From Methylobacterium sp. C25 (GTDB lineage Bacteria > Pseudomonadota > Alphaproteobacteria > Rhizobiales > Beijerinckiaceae): a stretch of DNA of 64,000 bases. Made by a program: the position numbers and the translations under genes. The stretch covers positions 310,001 to 374,000 of the forward strand of contig NZ_JAAUVI010000003.1 in the NCBI RefSeq assembly GCF_021352225.1, read 5' to 3'. Below, in pieces: positions 62,021 to 64,000 of the stretch. Each line of letters opens with the position of its first letter. Position 1 is the stretch's first letter. The notes beneath the pieces were generated by a model, which searched no databases, was not told the origin of the DNA, and saw nothing but the letters and a program-made list of their open reading frames with translations.

Positions 62021-63265
62021 ATGAGCGGAGCCGTGGCCACGCAAGCCGAGATCCGCGCCGGCCGCCTGCCTGCGATCCGCGCCCTCGCGCCGTTCTTCTG
62101 CCTCTATGTCACCTTCGGCGCCACACTCGGCTTCCTCTCGGGCGGCGCGCCACTGATCCTGCGCGCCAGGGGCATGGAGCTGGCCGAGATAGGCCTCCTG
62201 CAGCTCATCAACCTTCCGGTGGGGCTGACCTTCCTGTGGGCCGCCGTCCTCGACAGGATCCGCCTGCCAATCCTCCATCATTGGACAGGCTGGATCGTCG
62301 CCGCGCAGGCCATGACGGTGGCCCTGCTGGCCGGCCTGAGCTTCGGCGAGCATTGGCCGCTTCCGGCCCTGCTCGCTCTGGCCGTCGCGACCTGTGCCTG
62401 CGTTGCCACCATGGACATCGCGCTCGAGGCCCTCGTCGTCGAAACCGTGCCGGCCGAGCAGCGCACCTTCGTCGCCTCGGCCAAGCTCTGCGGAGCCTCA
62501 CTCGGCGGCATCCTCGGCATCGGTGTCCTGGTCGGGGCCTATGAATCCATCGGGTGGCGAGGCGCCGTTCTGGCCTGCGCGGCCCTGGACGTCCTCTGCC
62601 TGCTGCCGATCCTGTTCTATCCCGAAGGTCGCCTGCGGGGGGCCGGCGGCCGGCCCGAGCGTTTCGCCGGCTCCCTGGCGCGGTTGCGGGCGGTCGGCAT
62701 GCGGATCCTGGTGCTCGGCGCCTATTTCGCAGCGACCTATCTCCTCTCGGGGCCGAATACCCTGGCACTCCTCGATCTCGGCGTGCCGCTTTCGCAGGTC
62801 GGCCTCCTAACCGGCACGGTGTTTCCCGCGGTCAATCTGGTCATGGCCGTGGTGGCGGGCGGCCTCGCGGCGCGGTTCGGCACGGTGCGGATGCTCGTCG
62901 TCGGCGCCTTCGGCGTCCTCGTCACCGGCAGCGCCATGGCTGCAGCCTGTGCCACCGGCACGACATGGCTCGCTGTGACCGCGACCGTCGGCAACTTCGT
63001 CTGCGCGGGGCTGATGGGCGTGCCGGTGTTCAAGATGATCTACCGCTGGGCCCAGGGTCCTCAGCCGGCCACCGACTACGCGCTGCTGTTCGGAGCGGCC
63101 TTCTTCGCGGCGATGCCGCCGCGGGTCGCCGCCCCGGCCCTGGCCGGCGGCCTCGGCTGGCCGGCCTATTTCACGGCCGCCCTGCCTCTCTACGCCGCCT
63201 CAGCCGCCTGGCTCATCGCTGCGATCCGCCGGACGCTGCAGGCCGATCGCGCGGAGCGCTCATGA
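62021..63265 (+). CDS. MFS transporter, probably siderophore (RhtX/FptX-like)
   Basis: An inner-membrane transporter of 414 residues with about 12 helices and the MFS loop VLDRIR between helices 2 and 3. It is co-transcribed with fhuF (4-bp ATGA overlap), and the compact AmpG-like layout resembles RhtX/FptX permeases that import siderophores. The substrate is inferred from the neighbour. The start ATG 62021 lacks a strong SD. Confidence 0.78.
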   Translation: MSGAVATQAEIRAGRLPAIRALAPFFCLYVTFGATLGFLSGGAPLILRARGMELAEIGLLQLINLPVGLTFLWAAVLDRIRLPILHHWTGWIVAAQAMTVALLAGLSFGEHWPLPALLALAVATCACVATMDIALEALVVETVPAEQRTFVASAKLCGASLGGILGIGVLVGAYESIGWRGAVLACAALDVLCLLPILFYPEGRLRGAGGRPERFAGSLARLRAVGMRILVLGAYFAATYLLSGPNTLALLDLGVPLSQVGLLTGTVFPAVNLVMAVVAGGLAARFGTVRMLVVGAFGVLVTGSAMAAACATGTTWLAVTATVGNFVCAGLMGVPVFKMIYRWAQGPQPATDYALLFGAAFFAAMPPRVAAPALAGGLGWPAYFTAALPLYAASAAWLIAAIRRTLQADRAERS

Positions 63266-63981
63266 TCGCGGAGATTGCCGAGCGCGTCCCCGATTCGCTT
63301 GGCGCCTATCGCGGCGGCGTCTCGACCGGCCCCGGCGGCCCGGGCGCACTGGGGCTGACCACGTTGCGCAACCCAGGCGTCTTCGATGCCCTACTGAACC
63401 GTTTCAGCAAGGGGCTCGACCTCGACACGACCGACCGGCGTGCCCTGGTGTCCTATTGGAGCCAGTTCTACTTCGCCGTGCTCGCCACACCTGCGCTGAC
63501 CGCGCTGCTGCGTCTCGGCCGCCCCCTGCCCCTCGCCTTCGAAGCGACGAGCCTCGAATGCGACGAGGCCGGCCGCCCCGTCCGCCTGATCGTGCCTCCA
63601 GATGCCTTCGGCGCAGCGCCTCGGTCCGACGACGCGCCAGCGCAGGGCCTGTCCGGTCTGTTGGACGATCACCTGCGTCCCTTCGTCGAACTCTGCTGCG
63701 CACAATGCGGCGTCGCGCCCAAGGTGCTCTGGGGCAATGCCGCGGTCATTTTCGACTATGTTGCCCGCGAACTCGGGGAGGAAGCCGCGACAGCCTCCGC
63801 CGACCTCGCCTGCTGCCTCGGATGGGCCGGCGCCCCCGCCGCTGCCGGAAGCCCCCTCTCCCGGGCCCTGTGCCCAGGAGCCTCCGGCTGCGCGCGACGA
63901 CGCGTCTGCTGCCTGCGGCAGCGCTTGCCCGGCATCGCGTCCTGTGGCTCCCTTTGCCCACTGCAATGCGGCAAGGATTGA
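63262..63981 (+). CDS. fhuF: siderophore-iron reductase FhuF
   Basis: A cytosolic [2Fe-2S] protein of 239 residues that reduces ferric siderophores so iron can be released. The C-terminal cluster-binding motif is C216-C217-x10-C228-x3-C232, followed by C236. The canonical form is CC-x10-C-x2-C, so here the last spacing is one residue longer. The body has the FhuF-type SYWSQFYFAVLATPAL segment and CGVAPKVLWGNAA. It overlaps the MFS gene by 4 bp, a typical uptake/reduction pair. The stop is at 63979-63981, just inside the window end. Confidence 0.86.
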   Translation: MIAEIAERVPDSLGAYRGGVSTGPGGPGALGLTTLRNPGVFDALLNRFSKGLDLDTTDRRALVSYWSQFYFAVLATPALTALLRLGRPLPLAFEATSLECDEAGRPVRLIVPPDAFGAAPRSDDAPAQGLSGLLDDHLRPFVELCCAQCGVAPKVLWGNAAVIFDYVARELGEEAATASADLACCLGWAGAPAAAGSPLSRALCPGASGCARRRVCCLRQRLPGIASCGSLCPLQCGKD

Positions 63982-64000
63982 TCAGGCAAGGTTGATCAGG

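Noticed and set aside
1..64000. CRISPR arrays, rRNA, tRNA or insertion sequences
   Set aside because: Reading both strands I saw no regularly spaced repeats, no tRNA T-loop/anticodon arrangement and no transposase gene with terminal repeats; a tRNAscan or ISfinder search would be decisive.

Overview
The window is about 64 kb of high-GC bacterial chromosome and reads as an alphaproteobacterium of the Rhizobiales/Hyphomicrobiales, most likely Methylobacteriaceae (Methylobacterium or Methylorubrum; inferred, no rRNA is present). The pointers are an acpXL/lpxXL very-long-chain lipid A operon, class II DAHP synthase, several HWE-family histidine kinases, a Tim44-like/mltA/smr block divergent from secB, and many DUF families common in that order. 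Genes are dense, mostly with Shine-Dalgarno sequences and with many 4-bp ATGA overlaps. No rRNA, tRNA, CRISPR array, prophage or insertion sequence was recognised.

Layout. 0-8.5 kb: the edge of an AMP-forming acyl-CoA synthetase, a class A beta-lactamase, a Crp/Fnr regulator, two HWE sensor kinases (the first without the usual acceptor histidine), an aldo/keto reductase and an Rdx/SelW-like protein. 8.7-16 kb: LemA and two TPM-domain proteins, CstA with its YbdD partner, a DUF898 membrane protein, an M48 peptidase, a 28-residue membrane peptide and a strong terminator. 16-25 kb: metabolic enzymes (DAHP synthase, an FdhF/YdeP molybdopterin oxidoreductase with a stand-alone sigma region 1.1-like protein, Nudix, FAH-family, FAD-linked oxidase, M29 aminopeptidase).

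25-31.7 kb is a reverse-strand operon acpXL-fabZ-fabF2-fabF1-fabG-(SH3 protein)-adh-lpxXL. By analogy with Rhizobium it makes a very long hydroxy fatty acid on the dedicated carrier AcpXL and transfers it to lipid A. FabF2 lacks the ketosynthase cysteine and looks like a chain-length-factor partner of FabF1.

34-39.7 kb holds two divergent two-component modules whose kinases share the same membrane sensor domain. One is paired with a DivK-like single-domain receiver, the other with a receiver-GGDEF-EAL cyclic-di-GMP protein. 40-48 kb: XerC, an MctP-like symporter with a DUF3311 subunit, several small membrane or exported proteins, a GCG_CRPN-type repeat protein coupled to a secretory lipase, and a DUF3775 protein. 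48-56 kb: a TetR regulator divergent from a frameshifted SDR, ribF, a CheY-like receiver, secB, the Tim44-like/mltA/smr block and a frameshifted exported SH3-like gene. 56-64 kb: rho (C-rich leader, no SD), mnmE, a PilZ protein, a PAP2 phosphatase, a 2H phosphoesterase, an AlgX-like acetyltransferase, and an MFS transporter with FhuF that forms a probable siderophore uptake/reduction pair.
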